A stretch of DNA of 64,000 bases from Tomocerus qinae (Eukaryota; Arthropoda; Collembola; Entomobryomorpha; Tomoceridae). Position numbers and translations under genes: made by a program. The stretch spans positions 2,356,001 through 2,420,000 of the forward strand of contig CM034548.1 of NCBI GenBank assembly GCA_020055645.1, given 5' to 3'. Below are positions 10,883-22,965 of this stretch, one piece after another (the stretch's first letter is position 1; the number at the start of each line of letters is the position of its first letter). The notes under the pieces are model-generated. The model saw nothing but the letters and a program-made list of their open reading frames with translations. It was not told the DNA's origin and ran no database searches.

Positions 10883-13242
10883 TACATGTATACCAATCAC
10901 CAATTGTTAATCAATGTAACGTAATCCACCCCGATGTGCTTCTCAATTCTTTTTATGATGCTATCTCCTTGTAATTGACACCTAATAACGATAATCATTA
11001 ACTGTGTATCTGAATTCATTATTTGTTAATACTCAAACATCAGCGTGCTATATAACCGAAGCTATAGTTATAGATAGATTAATATCGTTTATCAATAAGC
11101 AAATTATAAGATACTAGCCGGTCACAGTACCTAGGCCCTGTTATAAATAAAGCTAGTGTGTATTCCGGGGGCAATATTGTACTATGAGACGAAAGTATTT
11201 CAGATGCATAGCTTTTTCTGATTGAACTTTTCGTGGTTTCTCATTTGGTGGGTAGGCGTCGGAGGTAGAGATTTTACATCGATAGGTATAGGGACTTCTT
11301 TTTTAGAAAACTGTCCGTATCTCCGGACAGGGAGGAGGTACTTGGCAAGTGTATTGTCTTGTATCATAATTTCAACAATATAAATGGCCAGATTTTAAAT
11401 TTTCCCGCAAATGAAATAATAGCGAACCGAAAGCTGGAAATATTTGCATACAGAACGCATGAACCACTTTATTTTTTAAATATGCGGACTTGTTGGGATT
11501 TACCACATTTAGGTAACGATTAAGATTGAAGTCTGCTTAGCTGCGTTATCAGAACGGCAAATTAACACACGATGATATAAACAAACATACCTACGGAATT
11601 TTTAACTGTGCAACTCGAACAACACGATTATACTATAAGAGTGATGATTCCATGGCATTTAAATGACAGGCCGTGCATGAAAATCAGTTTGTGTTAATAA
11701 AAGAAATGCAAACCAAGTTGAACAAAACGTTCTAGGTTACTTTAACAATTAATTGATAAGATTGATATACGGCCAAGAGTTCATGCAATTTCGAATAGTA
11801 TTTATTTTTCATAATCCATTCAATTGGAAGATTGAAATATGAATTAGAAGACGATACTTAATATTTATTACGCAAGAATAATAGTCTTACTTTTTGATAA
11901 GAGGAGTATTTAATTACCATTTTTTATCACTTACATTACTTAGAGGTACGTTATTTTAGATTTCAAGAGAAAACCTTTTCTTTGTGTAAATATTATATGG
12001 GCAGGCTTTCGAGAATCACAATGAAAGGTTTACCTAAGACAAAGCAATTGAACGATTTTATGGTTGACTGATTCAAGGACTTAATGGCAATGGTAATCCC
12101 AACGCGACATGATAAATGTCATAATTTAGTATGGGTTGATTGATTGTAACTTGGATGTACACTCGACGACCATATAATCCATCTCGTTTGCCATCATGAC
12201 TTCCAACAGAAGAGAAGGTTTGCCTGTATAGATGATGAAAGCTTAAAACACTGCTAAATAAAATAAATACTAACACTGCTAAAATTCTAAAATAGTCTAT
12301 TGACTAAAACAAACTAGATAGGAGTCCCTCTCTATCAAATATCTGCGATGATAATTTACTTTTTTATATTGTTCGGGTTCCTGTCATAGAAATTTTGATC
12401 CATATAGTTGGAATTACAAATACAACCTATTTTTGGCATCCTGCCCAACCCAGGCAAAGCTCTAATTCATACTTAAACTATTTGTATTTGGAGAAGCTGT
12501 AGAAATCATACACATACTCAATTGACATCATTTAATCTCTGAATCTCAATTAATGAAGTATGACATATAGTTATTTTATATGAACGCCCTTTTAGCCGTT
12601 GAGACTCTTCAGATTCAGACCAATGTAGTTACAACTTTATAACAAATTGGAATGTGGTATATTATACAATATGCCATTCTACTGTGTTAGGAAAATGCTT
12701 ATTTTTCGGTAGCTCGTCAGCCCAGTGTTATTGAGAGGATTTGTTCCATCATGTAATTATGTGCGGAGTGGGATTTAACAAATGAATAATAATAAGTATG
12801 TATTAGATGTTGTTCCACTGCGGATATCTATAATGGTGATTGAGTGTCATTTTGATATTGACCAATATTACTAAAACAAATCCATGAGCAATTTCCACAT
12901 CAATTACTTCATTTGTAACATTATTTTGTGTCACATGATTAGAAAATCATTTATGGCTTACGGTCTTGTGAATATTTTTGAATTGACTAAGTGGAGAGAT
13001 GACTTGGATAGAGAAGCCGAAGTACGACTTTTTTGGAAATCTCAACATTTCTGCCTTATCAGTTGATCAAGCATATTTGAATATATTTAGTACAGCTACG
13101 GTTAAATTATGGTTGTTTCAAGCGTCTTCAAATTGTCACTCGGTAATTCTCAACATAATTTAATTATTCGAATACAATTATACAAACTGATTTATTTATC
13201 TTTATCACATCTTATTATAATGTAATTGTGTTTCCTTGTTAG
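10883..13242. other. No supported gene; probably upstream region or first intron of HGSNAT
   Basis: Apart from the dispersed repeat at 11532 I see nothing coding. The N-terminal exon(s) of HGSNAT, including its signal peptide, should lie here or further left, but I could not identify them by eye. Confidence 0.45.
11532..11636 (+). repeat. Dispersed repeat of ~105 bp, copy B
   Basis: Direct repeat of 9994-10105, sharing the same first 20 bases and the CAACTCGAACAACACGA end. The two copies are about 1.4 kb apart and enclose the hAT-type element at 10748. Confidence 0.7.
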
Positions 13243-13388
13243 TGTGCTTACACATTAGTTAAATCGGCAAGGGAAGATTACAGCATTGGAAATGAATTTC
13301 TCAATATTACAGTGGACACAAAACATGCAATGAAATATCGATTGCGAACAAGTGACGTTCCATTTGTCATCCCGCAACATTCCGACGA
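13243..13388 (+). CDS. HGSNAT: HGSNAT exon 1 of those visible (luminal domain)
   Basis: Acceptor CCTTGTTAG. Begins CAYTLVKSAREDYSIG, in the N-terminal luminal region, which is poorly conserved. Frame and donor (GACGA|GTAATG) fit the next exon, so it is an internal exon. Confidence 0.82.
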
Positions 13389-16300
13389 GTAATGCACTTA
13401 TTTTACAGTTACATTTTACAAGATTATTCATTTTAGTTTTGTTCTCGTTGCCATATATACCAATGACCGGAGTCAGTAAAACGCTGTATAACTGAATGAT
13501 ATAAGGCTTGTCTCAAATTAATTAATTTTTCTAGTGAGCTATTTTGTCAAAGGGAATACCACTTTGGAGAGTTTGGAGTTTACAATTGGAATGTTTCAAA
13601 AAATGGATGTGAAGATTTTGAAGTTGCCCTTCAGCCAGTCAATATTTTTTTGCGTAAGCAAACTCATTTAATTGCAGAGAAGAGTTGTCATGTGGATGGA
13701 ATTTAATGTTACTATTTAATTTAATATTATTTATCAGCAACTGCAGGTAATTATTTCCTTCTTGACATCTCCGTGGTTCTGTTAAAAATTATGTATATTA
13801 TCTCATGATCTTCTACAGTAACCGTTACCAAAAGCAGTCGTAGACAGTCCTAGTAGTATTTGCACTAATAAAAGGCAGGAAACACTTTTCCAATTGATTT
13901 AGGCATTATGAATGACTTCTCTCAATTTTAATGGAGTGTAGGTTTACATAGTATATACAGGTAAATATTATAGTGTTACTTTGACGCATCCTATATGAAT
14001 TACTATGAAATTCTAAGCCACCCGTCGGTTATTATGCATAATATTATTATGTCTATTCAAAAAGGAATTTAAAATTATAGTTAAGTTGAGAAAGGTTAAA
14101 TAACATAGAAGTTAAAATCCAAATATATTTATGGAGTACCAAAGTTCTTTATTCCAATGGTTGAACTAATTGAATTCTATATTTACAGCTCTATTGCTTA
14201 ATGTAATAATTTACGGGATCCTATGGGCCATTTTCCTGATTATCTACAGACATGCAGACAGAATAACAAGTGTGCTGCCGTCTTTATTTAAATCTAAAGG
14301 TAGATTTAAAGACAATGTCATTCACCCTCGTGTTGTTATTCGAAATGATTCGGAACGACAAAGAACACATCTACATCTGAATTCTGTACGCATTACTCCG
14401 GACCCTGACCACGTACTGACACCACGTCCCAGAAAGCGACTTCGCTCTTTGGACACATTTAGAGGGTACACAGAGAAGTAGAAATAAAAATTTGTTTAAA
14501 AGCACACACATAATAATTTAATTGTAAAGCTAAAATTTTAATTGCAGATTAAGTGTTGTTTTGATGGTTTTCGTCACATACGAAGGCGGGGATTATTACT
14601 TTTTTAGTGAAGCTTCTTGGGACGGTCTCTACCCAGCTTCTTTACCATTCCCATGGTAATATTGTTCTCTGATAAAGAAATATTCTACATTCTTGCTCTG
14701 TTCGTACAGCTTGGTATTCTCCTGGTCATGTCACAACTATGCAATGTCACAAGCACTATTAAACTGCGGTAGCAGCTGTAGAATGTAGCAGTATAAAAGT
14801 GTAAATCGTTTTTGAAAATCTCAAAAAGTGTTGGACTCTGAAAATCAAAAATCTCAAAAAGGAGACATTTTTCTCAAAAACATTATTTATTATTATTATT
14901 TCTCATTACCAAAAATTTCCCACGTGCTGCGATTATATGGAATTTTAGACTCATTTTGATTTCAAAAAAGCCTAATTTTTTGCACAAAGCAATAAATCAG
15001 TATTTAACAACCCTCCCCAAAGAAAATTGGTTTCTACAGTTGTTTCAGCTGGTACGATGAAAGGGGCAAAAATGAAACGACGGATTTATTTTGGTCAAAT
15101 ATTTTTTCAGGGGCGTATACCTTTTGACGTCATTTTTACCTTTGAGAAGCCAAGATCAGAGGGATACTATTTTCGGAGTGGGAGTTAATTAGGACATCAA
15201 TTACTGATAAAATGTTTTTAGTTGTGATTTTTTGTTAAGTTATTTCATTCCATTCGGTAGTAAACGCACTCGTAGCACAGACAAATAGGCTGGAGCAAAC
15301 CAATTTTCAACGGTGCGTTGTCGAGGCAGCCTTAGTACCACAGTTAATATTTTATACAGTTATTGGAAATATTTCAGGTTGTTATGGACAATGGGTGTAT
15401 GCATTCCCATTTCCATTCAGTATTATTTGAAACAAGGAATGCCGACAAAAAAAATTTGCAAAAAAATCGTCTACCGTTCAATAAAATTGTTTTTGTCCGG
15501 GTTTATTGTGATGTCAGTATGGGAACCGATTGATTTAAAGTCCTTCCGATTTTCTGGAGTCTTGCAGAGATATGCTGTTTGCTATTTAGTGTGTGCTATC
15601 ATGGTTCTCTATGCACTGAAGGACAACCTGAAAACAATAGCGGTTCCACGAGATGTAAGTAGTAAACTATATTAAACAAGTAATTAGTATTTTTAAACCA
15701 GAACTTAATAATGTTTGTATGGTCTGTTTATTGTGGCACAGGGGAAACCATTTCGTGATTTAACAATTGGTTGGATTCCATGGATAGTTGTAATGTCGTT
15801 GGTTTCGTGTCAAGTTATTTTGACAAAGTTTCTACCTGTTCCAGGCTGCCCAACGTAAAAATTCATTGAATACATTGGCAATATTAAAAAATTAAAAAAT
15901 ATTTTGTAAATTTTATACCACCGCGTCCAACATAGTAAGAGGGGAATGATATGAAGTAGCTGCAACAATGTCTCACTATAAGAATGTTCGGAATTGCAAT
16001 TAGGGGCTACATCGGTGCAGCAGGTTTGGCAAATGACGCAAGATATCCTTCCCATTGTGCTGGAGGAGCCGCAAGCTACATCGACAGGAAATTACTGTCT
16101 GAAGCACACTTGTACCAAAATCATACGGGCAAAAAAGTCTATAAAACCGGCAACAATGATCCTGAAGGTCTTTTAGGCCATCTGAATGCTATTTTCCAAA
16201 CCTGGCTTGGGGTGCACACAGGAATCATTCTACTGGCTTTCAAAAAAGACTCGAAACGAATGAAAAGGTTTTTGATTTGGTCTCTTCTGCTCGGAACAGC

Positions 16301-18292
16301 CGGCGGTTCTCTGTGCCAATTCCAATGGACTGATGGATTTATTCCCATGAACAAAAACCTTTGGCAAGTCATTCTGCATTCAATTTCATTCAATTTCAGC
16401 TTTATCAGTAATGGAACCAAATTCATAATGCTGGTCAGCTAACAAAAATCACATAATATATGTATATTATATTATGGCTTGCTTAGCTGGCAGTTTTTCG
16501 GTACATCAATTGTCAACTGTGAGATGAAACATGTTTGGTTATCATGTGGTGGGGTAGAATATGTACCCATTTCAATATTTTTTAACTTTTATCACAGGAC
16601 CATACATTTTACCTTATCGAGGATTCATTTATTTATATTCAGTCAGGCAATTTCCTCTGAGGGTAATTACATTGCCTCATGGTATTAGTTCCTAATGATT
16701 ACATGAGACGTTTTAAACAATCAGGATTTTTACAAATAGTCAACTGGTTTACATTTACATTACAAATATGATGTTTTCAAGATACCAGTCATAATTCATA
16801 TAATAATAATAATTTTTTAAGAAAGGAATAATAAAATCTATCAGATTCTGAGTTGTCATACATATCAACAGGAGTAGAGTCTTTCTTGCTGTTTAAGTAA
16901 GGACAATTTTAGTTTCTTTTTGAAAGAACACATTGACTTGCTATTTTTAATTTCTTGGGGAGTGGCATACACTAGAGATGGTTCAGAAAATCTTTTATTT
17001 GCCACAGTTACGAGTTAAGTTTGTTATACGGATTAACCTTAATATGATTGTTTGATCTCGTGGTGATGTTTTGATGCCTCTCATCAAAACTAAGATAATA
17101 TAGAAATGGGGGCATGTTTTGGTGTAAATATTGTAAACAGTTTTTAGCAACTCATACTTATATATAGATATTTTGGGAAAAGCCATTTTGATTATTAGTT
17201 CCTCTGCAGAATTATATTTTATTTTACAGAGAACAAACATACCCTCTAATCGTACAAAACCCTTTCAATATTGTCAATGTATCAATTTTCTGCCATACCC
17301 CAAATATAGTGAGTATGGTCATCCCTTTTAACTGAATTGTATGATCCCTAAAATTCCCCTTTAAAACCAGAATATTGACTTGCATTTGCTTGAACGTATT
17401 TCGGCTTATAATTTGTCGCTCTGTCAAAATATATTAATGGAAAATTAGCAAATAGCAATCAGCCAGAGTATAAAGTCGGCAGGCAAAAGTATAAAGTATT
17501 TTTAACATTATGGCATCGCATATGTCGTAAATTAAGCAAAGACATCGTTCTTGACAGGTAATGGATTAGATTTTTGACGATGTTTTTTAGTTTACGACAT
17601 TTTTTAGTTTACGACATTTGCGGCATGCCGTACACTAGGGGTGTACCCGCTACCTTCGTAGATTTGCGTAGATTCGTATAAGTGTAAACGACCAGTTTGA
17701 ATTTATAGAGAATTTTTTCAATTTTCGTCAGCGCGAACTATATCCACCAGTCCTGATTGAGTACTCACTCCACGCAAAGAAAAGTACTCAGCTGGGGGGC
17801 TTGTTTTAATTTTGATGTAGATTTGCGTATTTTCCAAAATTTTACGAATCTACTCACATACGCTCATCTACGAAGCAACGCGGGTAGTCCACTACTATTT
17901 TTGTCCAGCTTTTACGGCATTTACGGTACACTCGGTATACCTTGCTATCAGTTTAAAGTTGAAGTACTTGTAAATAATCTCAAATTTTATTCCACAGGTC
18001 TCTATCATTTGTGTTGGTCACTTCCAGTCTTGCGCTAGCTATGTTTAGTATGATGTACTATTTTGTGGACGCACTAAGATTATGGTCCGGCTCCCCATTC
18101 TACGAAGCTGGAATGAATGCGTTGTTTATCTACTTCGGCCACTACATGACATTCTATTATTTTCCATGGAGTTGGAAAATTGGAAAAATGAACACACATT
18201 TTATCCGAATGGTCGAATGTCTTTGGGGAGTCTCTGTTTGGATTGTCGTCGGTATTTGGCTAAAATACAAGAAAGTGATATGGAAATTCTAA
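13243..18292 (+). CDS. HGSNAT: Heparan-alpha-glucosaminide N-acetyltransferase (whole span, N-terminus missing)
   Basis: Lysosomal membrane enzyme that passes acetyl groups from cytosolic acetyl-CoA to the terminal glucosamine of heparan sulfate. Eight exons (13243-13388, 13535-13653, 14189-14465, 14548-14655, 15378-15654, 15742-15854, 16004-16363, 17998-18292) sum to 1695 nt, exactly in frame: 564 residues against about 640-660 for the human protein. Family landmarks in order: FGEFGVYNWNV (luminal domain), first membrane helix in exon 3, RKRLRSLDTFRG, TMGVCIPISI, FSGVLQRYAVCYLV, LPVPGCPTGYIG, GGAASYIDR, GFIPMNKNLWSLSF and the terminal YKKVIWKF. The codon aligned with the known catalytic His is GAA (Glu) at 14609. 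The final intron has a GC donor. The first exon(s) with the signal peptide were not found. Confidence 0.95.
13535..13653 (+). CDS. HGSNAT: HGSNAT exon 2
   Basis: Contains HFGEFGVYNWNVSKNGC, the best conserved part of the luminal domain. Acceptor TTTTCTAG, donor TTGC|GTAAGC. Confidence 0.9.
14189..14465 (+). CDS. HGSNAT: HGSNAT exon 3 (first membrane helix)
   Basis: Opens with a hydrophobic helix (LLLNVIIYGILWAIFLIIY), then a cytosolic loop rich in basic residues, ending RKRLRSLDTFRG. Donor AGAGG|GTACAC. Confidence 0.95.
14548..14655 (+). CDS. HGSNAT: HGSNAT exon 4 (active-site loop)
   Basis: Encodes LSVVLMVFVTYEGGDYYFF then SEASWDG. In relatives this segment carries the acetyl-accepting histidine (human ...FKHASWNG, from memory). 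Here the position reads Glu (GAA at 14609-14611). Donor CCATG|GTAATA. Confidence 0.95.
15378..15654 (+). CDS. HGSNAT: HGSNAT exon 5
   Basis: LLWTMGVCIPISIQYYL, then the FSGVLQRYAVCYLVCA helix. Acceptor ATATTTCAG, donor CGAGAT|GTAAGT. Confidence 0.95.
15742..15854 (+). CDS. HGSNAT: HGSNAT exon 6
   Basis: IGWIPWIVVMSLVSC helix followed by LPVPGCPT. Donor CCAAC|GTAAAA. Confidence 0.95.
16004..16363 (+). CDS. HGSNAT: HGSNAT exon 7
   Basis: GYIGAAGLANDARYPSHCAG, GGAASYIDR, HLYQN, DPEGLLGHLNAI, then GFIPMNKNLW. Ends at a GC donor (CTTTG|GCAAGT). Splicing there restores the invariant NLWSLS junction, while the nearby GT would not. Confidence 0.93.
16860..17440 (-). pseudogene. LINE (non-LTR retrotransposon) ORF2 tail, dead, in last HGSNAT intron
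   Basis: On the - strand, pieces in shifting frames give HYIWGMAEN, YIDNIERVLYD, ITTRSNNHIKVNPYNKLN and finally YATPQEIKNSKSMCSFKKKL. This order is the region after the reverse transcriptase domain in CR1/Jockey-like LINEs (IWG motif, then RNNH-like block, then LP.EIK...FKKKL). Several stops and frameshifts break it. A 3' untranslated part may run to about 16640. It lies antisense to HGSNAT, and 5' truncation is usual for LINE insertions. Confidence 0.72.
17635..17895. mobile_element. Miniature inverted-repeat element, unclassified
   Basis: About 260 bp with imperfect inverted arms (17635-17680 against 17841-17895). Shared core, with the right arm read on the - strand: TACCCGC, then CTTCGTAGAT, then GTAGATTCGTA. 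No convincing target duplication at the arm ends. The flanks carry a similar GGCAT...GTACACT stretch in direct orientation. It sits inside the last HGSNAT intron. Confidence 0.55.
17998..18292 (+). CDS. HGSNAT: HGSNAT exon 8 (terminal)
   Basis: Acceptor TATTCCACAG. SLSFVLVTSSLALAM helix, then GSPFYEAGMNALFIYFGHY and the C-terminal KKVIWKF. Stop TAA at 18290. Confidence 0.95.
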
Positions 18293-18443
18293 CATCAATA
18301 CTCAGCAGAGGCGCTAAATTATGTGCCCATAGTCTAATTATATTTATACTGTACACGTTACCAATCTATAAAATCAAAGAAAATAATTACTATTTCATTT
18401 TTTAAGATTTCTTTTAATTTTAAAATCCTAATTGGCATGAATA

Positions 18444-18633
18444 ATTTTTATTGGAGTTTACTTGGATCGACTCCTACGAGGGAATCACTCCTAAAAGGCT
18501 TTACTCCTAAATGACTCCTACTGCCATCTAATACTAGGTGCTTCTTCATTCGAAGAGTTACGATTTGATGTTGTTTAAAGGGAAACTTTAGTTTTAGTAA
18601 TCCTTTAGGAGTAAAGTCGGTCCCTGACAGCAT
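18444..18633. repeat. Inverted-repeat segment with ACTCCTA motifs
   Basis: CTTTACTCCTAAA near 18500 and its exact complement TTTAGGAGTAAAG near 18603 face each other, with further ACTCCTA copies on the left side. Probably a decayed miniature element just downstream of HGSNAT. Confidence 0.4.
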
Positions 18634-21340
18634 ACAAAAGTTTGTTAAGTAAGTTTGTATAAGGTTTCATAAGACAGTTGCTGCCTCTACACTACATACG
18701 ACTCTGCTTCCCATTCCTTTCCTTGCGATGCTACACCCTGGTTTATAATTTTATTTTAGCTTCTGGATATGTTTCTCTCACTACTGTTGTAACCTTGGTA
18801 ACGGCAGTCGTAGTCGCAGTAGATTATTCTGTAGATGGCCGATGGTCTCGTATAGAATAATTCCTAGCTGTGGTTGAATTTAAAGTTCAAAATTGTAATA
18901 ATAACTCAATTACATGTCATAAAAGGGCGACATTAATAAATCTTTACGACGTGACATGTACAGGTAGAATAAAGTACGGAGATGGTCTATATACATAGTA
19001 AAAGTGCACTTGGTTTGCTGCTAAGCGTCAGTGGACGTCAGTATTCTGATTGTAAAGATGAAAGTAGTAACTAAAAGTAGTCAATGCATGGTGATTTCCA
19101 TCTTTACGTTATGTCTTTCTGTCTATTTATGACAATTGGGCAGCGTGGAATTCTCTCGTCTCATGCGCCTGTTTTAAGTAGGTTCAGTGGAAGTAGTACG
19201 TTGTGGCCGATGAGGCTGCTCTGAGTGCTCCTCCCGTGTGATGGCTTGTAGCTCTGTACGAGTGGAGAGGAAAGCCATTAGGAGGCTTTTAGAGACAGAA
19301 ACGGAAATCGTTAAGGCTACCGAAAATGGTTCACCGAATCTTTTCTGTGCTTTTGCATTCATATAATTTATTTCATTGCTTCGAGTACCTTCTACGGTGA
19401 CTGAAACATAATAGTTTCGCTCATTCGTTTCTTCGTCATTCAACTTGATTTTGCTACAATTCAGTCATTCCCTCAACCACTTTCTACTTCTACCTACTCT
19501 CAATCTCTACCTCTCACTCTCAACCATCACAAAAAATATCTAGGTTCTTCTGTTCACTTTGAGCTCAACTTAAAATCAACTAAACGCAGATCCGTCTCGC
19601 TCACTCATATAATTCCATTTCATTGTCTTTCATGTTCCATCAACCAAGTCATGTCAAAGATGCTGCATTGCCTCTCCTCCACTTTCTATCACTACTACTC
19701 TAATTTAACTCTACAAATACGAATATTTCAAGCATTGTGCAATTCTAACTCCCATAAACATTTTATTTTCCACCTTTATTCACCTTTCCATTATTCTCAC
19801 TTCTATTTCCCTTATGACCTCCTAATTACATGTGTAAAGGTCGTAACCTTTAACTTCTCAACTGCGTATTTAGAAAAAGTGTCAGGGGTAGTCTAATGCT
19901 TTATTTATTTAGTTTAGTTCGCTATTAAAACAATTGTAGTAATAACAACGGGCAGCTAGTCCCCAGTAAATCAAAACATAGAAACGGCAATTTTTATTAA
20001 CTATAATCAAATCATTGAATTGCTACTGTAATGAAAAAATTTTCTGATGAAATGTAATGAAAAAAATTTACTTTCGAAAAAATCTTTTTTCTTCAATTTA
20101 GCATAGAAAAACTATTATTTTATCTTATCTTATTTTTATCTTAATTTTATTATTATCCTATTTATTTTATGCACCATTAAAACCTCGTTTAAAACTTTGT
20201 ACAAATTACCAATACTTTCAATTTACGACAAAGTATTTTCTTAATTTTTTGTGCTTGTAATTGGAATGATTAAAATGGAAAACCAACACACTTGTTGGCA
20301 AGTCGTGAAAATACTTTCCCAGTCAGCTGCACTATAATACATATTATAGTACAGTGCTTTCTGTACACTTGTCTTTGAATTTCTGGGCTTGCTTTTGTTG
20401 AATTGGTGACACATTTTATTTATCCAGGGAAGTCAAAACACGGATTCAATCTTTTATGAACTATTGAAACATTTATGTAATTACGAGGGAATGTCGTTGC
20501 TAGGAGTAGAGGAAGAGTAGACATAAAAGGTAAGTGATGATGAGTGGGTGTAGACATGTCCATTGTATGTTCATGCTCTGCCAGAGAAAGGACACAGAAG
20601 AAAGAAAGTTGGGAGAAAGGAGTGCTGTGTGGAGAAAGCTAATTCTTTGGGTGACGTTGCTGGGGATAGCGAGAAGTCAATTGAGCGGAATAATGTACAT
20701 TTTGCCCGAGAGGAAAAACCCGAAAATCTTTGAAGTGCAACAAGTGAGTCTCATTCATTCTCCAGTCCTGTCTCCACACAAATTCGTTTTCCATGTTCCG
20801 CCTTCTTAGTTCGCGAATAATAATTTTTCCTAAATACATTCAACGTCCTTCACACTTCCCACAGCACTTCTTACTCCATAAATCAACTTACGTACAATGT
20901 ATTTATTCCCCAAGTGCTTATAAAAGTATAGTCGCCCAAATATTACTATTCTTAATTTTAATGCTCATTCTCCTCTTTCATATTACTCTGTCTGGAAGTA
21001 TGTGTGTAGGTGTATAAAAGTCTCAGCAAGTTATGAAATTCTCTTCGGGTGATTGAATGAGTTTCTCTCAACTCTATGCTTATAAACGTTCACAACTCAG
21101 AGTTGAGTTAACTGTTGTGATTGATGGGCGATCTGAATGTGACGATTGCTACACTGCAATAATAATCTCTGTATTATAACCACAGACTGAGATAAAGCAA
21201 TAAATTTACCTACCTATCTATATAACTATCTATCTGTCTGGTAGGATATTACAGTAAACTATAAATTCCACTGCTATGGGTAACATATGAGCAATCTTGA
21301 AAAAAAAAAATAAATAAATATGAGCATTTTTTAAAGTACG

Positions 21341-21485
21341 GACGAATTGGACTGAATTGAACTGAATGGGACTGAATTCGACCGAATTGAACTGAATTAG
21401 ACCGAATTGTACTGAATTGGACCGAATTGAACTGAATTGGACCGAATTGAACTGAATTGGACCGAATTGAACTGAATTGAACCAA
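21341..21485. repeat. Tandem repeat, ~20-bp period
   Basis: Degenerate copies of ACCGAATTGAACTGAATTGG and 10-bp half-units in a row. The half-units (GAATTGNACT) suggest growth by slippage. The repeat is open in several frames, which explains spurious open frames on the - strand. Confidence 0.9.
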
Positions 21486-22177
21486 AATAAGGAAAAGTTA
21501 GTAAAAGAGTTAGTTTTCATGCAAAATATTTTGCATGAAAACTAAATTTGCTAAAAGTGCCCTACTTAAAAGGGCGTTATTTTATAAAAAATGTTTTTAC
21601 TGGATGTCTACGCAGTGCTAGCATAATAATAATCGTAATTGATTCATGGTGTTTCTAATATTTCGTTTCAAATAGACGCCACTGCTGCTACATTGGCCTT
21701 TGTTGTCAAGTTTTCTTCCTTATGGAGTGAAAATGACAATAAAAGATCGGTAGCTTAATAGGAATGTACATGGAATCAAGCATGTCTTTTATGTCTAATA
21801 TTTGGATCAAACAAATATTTATACTTCACTACTGGGAATTTTTAGAGGAGCTCAATTTTCGGCTTCCTTTTCAAGATTTACTTTGCCAATAGATTATTGT
21901 TTTCCTTATTGTCCGCAGGGTTTTGTATGGCAACTTCGAGAAAGAAAAACGCCGCCCCTGTAGCAATGTTTATTTGCTTTTGAGCTACAAAAGTAGGAGG
22001 ATTAGTACACACAGCAAATCAGGAAAGCAATTTTTTCTTCGTAAACAATGTAAAGTATCTACAGACATAATTCGATGTAGTCTCAAAACGGTTTCAATAT
22101 TTAAATGTAATATATATGGAGTTGGGATAGCTGGATTCAAGTTTAAATGATGTACTACTCTATACCATTATACAATT

Positions 22178-22178
22178 A

Positions 22179-22209
<31 letters not shown>
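22178..22209. repeat. ATT microsatellite
   Basis: About ten ATT units in a row. Confidence 0.9.
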
Positions 22210-22211
<2 letters not shown>

Positions 22212-22965
22212 GCAACAGAATGGCATGTTGACGTTTTTCAAACCTTAAGGACTCAAACATTATTTCATATATTTAGGGAATAATAATGATTAATAGCTGC
22301 CTTATATAAAGGGGCATTAAAATCATTACAAAACATTGGCACGATAATTAAAGAATAAATGAAGGATTAATTATACGCAAATGCCCCAAAACACCGATTT
22401 ATAATTACCTATCATAATAGTGTATTGCAACTTGCAAGTTCATTGATACCATTTTGCTGGTTTGTACATTAAGCTTGTTGTTGAGGAGATGCTATTAAAA
22501 TTGAATGCAAATTGGATTGAACCAAATTGAATGCATAAAATTGAATGAATGTTTTAAATTGTTATCATGTGACACCTGGAACCTACATTGTAAATAGGCT
22601 GAGTAGAGTATCTGTTGAAGTAAACTTTCGTAATGTTTGGTATAGTATATTAATACCAAAAATGTATTCTGAAAGCAACGAAAAAAATGCCAGAAAAATA
22701 ATTTTATGTCAACAAGGAGTTAATTTTTATTCCAAAAAGGCTATGCCAAAACAAAAGTTGTCCCTTGAAAATTGATTTATTATTTGGTTTATTCATTCTC
22801 CTATCACAGCACTTTGAGCATGTACTGACGAGCTTTCTCCGTTACGTGCAATGTGCATTGTCTCCAGTTCTTAGCGGAAATTCGGAGCAGAAGTGAGCCG
22901 TCCCGCACTCACTTGTTGGCACCCGAAGCTCGCTTCGAATCCGGACATTCCCTTGAACTCCATCA

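Larger units (their letters stand above)
18634..22960. other. HGSNAT-TH intergenic region
   Basis: No supported gene. It contains the tandem repeat at 21341, an ATT run at 22178 and one weak candidate exon at 20534-20743. That candidate has a hydrophobic stretch KLILWVTLLGIA and a good donor at CAACAA|GTGAGT, and another good donor lies at 20530. These donors could belong to an unrecognised small gene or be chance. Confidence 0.4.

Noticed and set aside
10597-10924. Open frames on both strands around 10.7 kb
   Set aside because: They run across the hAT-type miniature element and are not coding.
12073-12276. Minus-strand frame with a hydrophobic start and GKR / GRR sites resembling a neuropeptide precursor
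   Set aside because: It does not start with ATG, lacks a promoter or a clear splice context, and the motifs are within reach of chance in 67 codons.
20534-20743. Possible signal-bearing first exon (KLILWVTLLGIA, donor GTGAGT)
   Set aside because: The hydrophobic stretch is about 36 residues from the first ATG and no partner exon was found, so it is mentioned only as weak.
21230-21520. Overlapping long frames rich in FNSVQF repeats
   Set aside because: They are translations of the 20-bp tandem repeat, open in several frames because the unit lacks stops.
22900-22950. TTCGAATCC-like sequence recalling a tRNA B box
   Set aside because: No matching A box or cloverleaf could be drawn around it.
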